From a virus, in IMG/VR virus record IMGVR_UViG_3300032397_000022, positions 1 through 48,222 of that record: a DNA stretch of 48,222 nt. The stretch is one strand, 5' to 3'. Below the pieces are notes generated by a model. The model saw only the letters and a program-made list of their open reading frames with translations. It made no database searches and was not told the DNA's origin. The number at the start of each line of letters is the position of its first letter. Within the stretch, counting starts at the first letter, position 1. Position numbers and translations under genes: made by a program. Positions 47,421 to 48,222 of the stretch are shown piece by piece.

Positions 47421-47984
47421 TTATGGTGCGGTGACGTTGTAGCTAATAGTCTGGCGGTTCTGTAGCTGCCAAGTATCGTTATCGAGAAAGTCGTTAAATG
47501 CGGCATCTCTATAAAATTCTAAGTCTCCGTTAGACTGCACCCTAACTATTCCCATACCTATAGTTCCGTTTCTATTTTGTTGTACTTGAACATTTATAAT
47601 ATCACCCGGTCGCAACGTAGACGGGATGATACCTGACACTACAAAACCACCATTGTTATTTTTCGTCGTCGTCCAGCCAGCGCCCTTAGACTCCATGGTC
47701 ACTGTTACCATGTCGCCTACTTTGGTATAGGCGATCGAAAGACTAGGGAATGTCGTCTTAGTCCCAGAGACGGCAACCGTGGCAGTACCCGATTGATACG
47801 TTGGCACCGTGCCAGCCGTCGTCGATGTTGCCGCCGCTGTCGCGCTAAGACTAGTCCAAACGGTGCCGTCATAAACTCTGGTCTCTTTGGAAACGGTATT
47901 AAAGTAGGTCCTTCCCGTTGTGCCAGTAGGATCTGACGCCAGCGACTCTAGCTGTGCCTTTTTTATTTGGCCGTTGATGTCCAT
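47421..47984 (-). CDS. Fibre-module structural protein
   Basis: A 187-residue protein with AAGGGAG upstream of its ATG. It is Thr/Ser/Val-rich. The N-terminus (MDINGQIKKAQLESLASDPT, then YFNTVSKETRVYDGTVW) matches a short segment often found at fibre starts ('TGxxYxNTxxxxxxxYDGxxW'). The rest is beta-rich. It lies directly downstream of the gene that crosses the circular join. Confidence 0.75.
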   Translation of the reverse strand: MDINGQIKKAQLESLASDPTGTTGRTYFNTVSKETRVYDGTVWTSLSATAAATSTTAGTVPTYQSGTATVAVSGTKTTFPSLSIAYTKVGDMVTVTMESKGAGWTTTKNNNGGFVVSGIIPSTLRPGDIINVQVQQNRNGTIGMGIVRVQSNGDLEFYRDAAFNDFLDNDTWQLQNRQTISYNVTAP

Positions 47985-48016
47985 GACAGAGACTCCCTTA
48001 AGAATTTTTTTGCTGG

Positions 48017-48222
48017 TTAGTATGTTCCGACGAGTCGGTAGGTGCCCGCTGCCAAGGCGATGCCAACAGTCACGGTCACGTTAGACGCTCCGGTGTGCGT
48101 GATGTCGCAGCCAGTTTGCAGGTAGTTTTGGCTGGAGTCTTTTAAGGTCCAGTTGGCTTTACGCGTGTCGATCCCTAGACCCGCGATCGTGTAGCTGACC
48201 GACGTAGCTGAGCCGTCCCAGC
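48017..48222 (-). CDS. 3' part of the gene that crosses the circular join (tail/virion protein)
   Basis: The frame continues from the left end of the window and stops with TAA at 48019-48017; bases 48096-48222 duplicate 1-127. The closing sequence (TGASNVTVTVGIALAAGTYR) is beta-like. See the entry at 1-836 for the full protein of about 304 residues. Confidence 0.8.
   Translation of the reverse strand, partial: WDGSATSVSYTIAGLGIDTRKANWTLKDSSQNYLQTGCDITHTGASNVTVTVGIALAAGTYRLVGTY
48096..48222. repeat. Terminal direct repeat (right copy)
   Basis: Exact copy of bases 1-127; see the left copy. Collapsing it gives a 48,095-bp circle. Confidence 0.93.

Overview
The window is one complete, circularly closed genome of a tailed double-stranded DNA phage with a siphovirus-type gene set. 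The first 127 bases recur exactly as the last 127 bases (48096-48222), so the unique genome is 48,095 bp, and one structural gene runs across the join. There is a tape-measure protein, a tail tube and HK97-type head genes, and no tail sheath, so the virion probably has a long non-contractile tail. No integrase, repressor pair, tRNA or DNA polymerase was recognised. Base composition is fairly GC-rich except for a more AT-rich accessory stretch at about 27.6-30.6 kb. Several proteins carry Sec-type signal peptides and the endolysin is an M15-type peptidase, which suggests, without proving, a Gram-negative host.

Layout. Nearly all virion genes lie on the minus strand and read from high to low coordinates: HNH endonuclease (26.4 kb), small terminase (25.3 kb), a block of tiny genes, large terminase (21.8 kb), a portal-MuF fusion containing an intein (20.35-17.03 kb), prohead protease, major capsid protein, connectors, two signal-peptide-bearing paralogues (12.4-11.6 kb), tail tube, G/GT frameshift chaperones, tape measure, tail-tip proteins, then across the join to tail fibres (47.9-43.5 kb) and a lysis region (43.5-40.8 kb) with a papain-like hydrolase, a spanin/holin-like protein, an endolysin and a holin. 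The early/replication region (37.1-30.6 kb, minus) holds a helix-turn-helix regulator, a Sak4-like recombinase ATPase, an SSB-like protein, a probable replication initiator and a T7-gp4-like primase-helicase. It ends with a TGT-like fragment, a ParB-domain protein and an ABC-ATPase/GNAT fusion that may belong to a DNA-modification module. A short plus-strand operon (37.26-39.54 kb) carries a RuvC-like resolvase and small membrane proteins.

The most striking feature is in the portal-MuF gene. A class-1-like Hint intein of 268 codons (17109-17912, minus) splits the conserved Asn|Cys-Arg-Cys motif at the end of the MuF domain. On the opposite strand, wholly inside the intein coding sequence, lies a 243-codon gene (17169-17900, plus) with its own Shine-Dalgarno sequence, an HTH and a Vsr/EDxHD-like nuclease core. 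This looks like a homing endonuclease encoded antisense, and codon-aligned, to the intein it would mobilise. A second genome-wide signal is the non-palindromic octamer GTGCGGTT, found 28 times (14 in each orientation) where about 1.5 are expected by chance; no annotated feature explains it.
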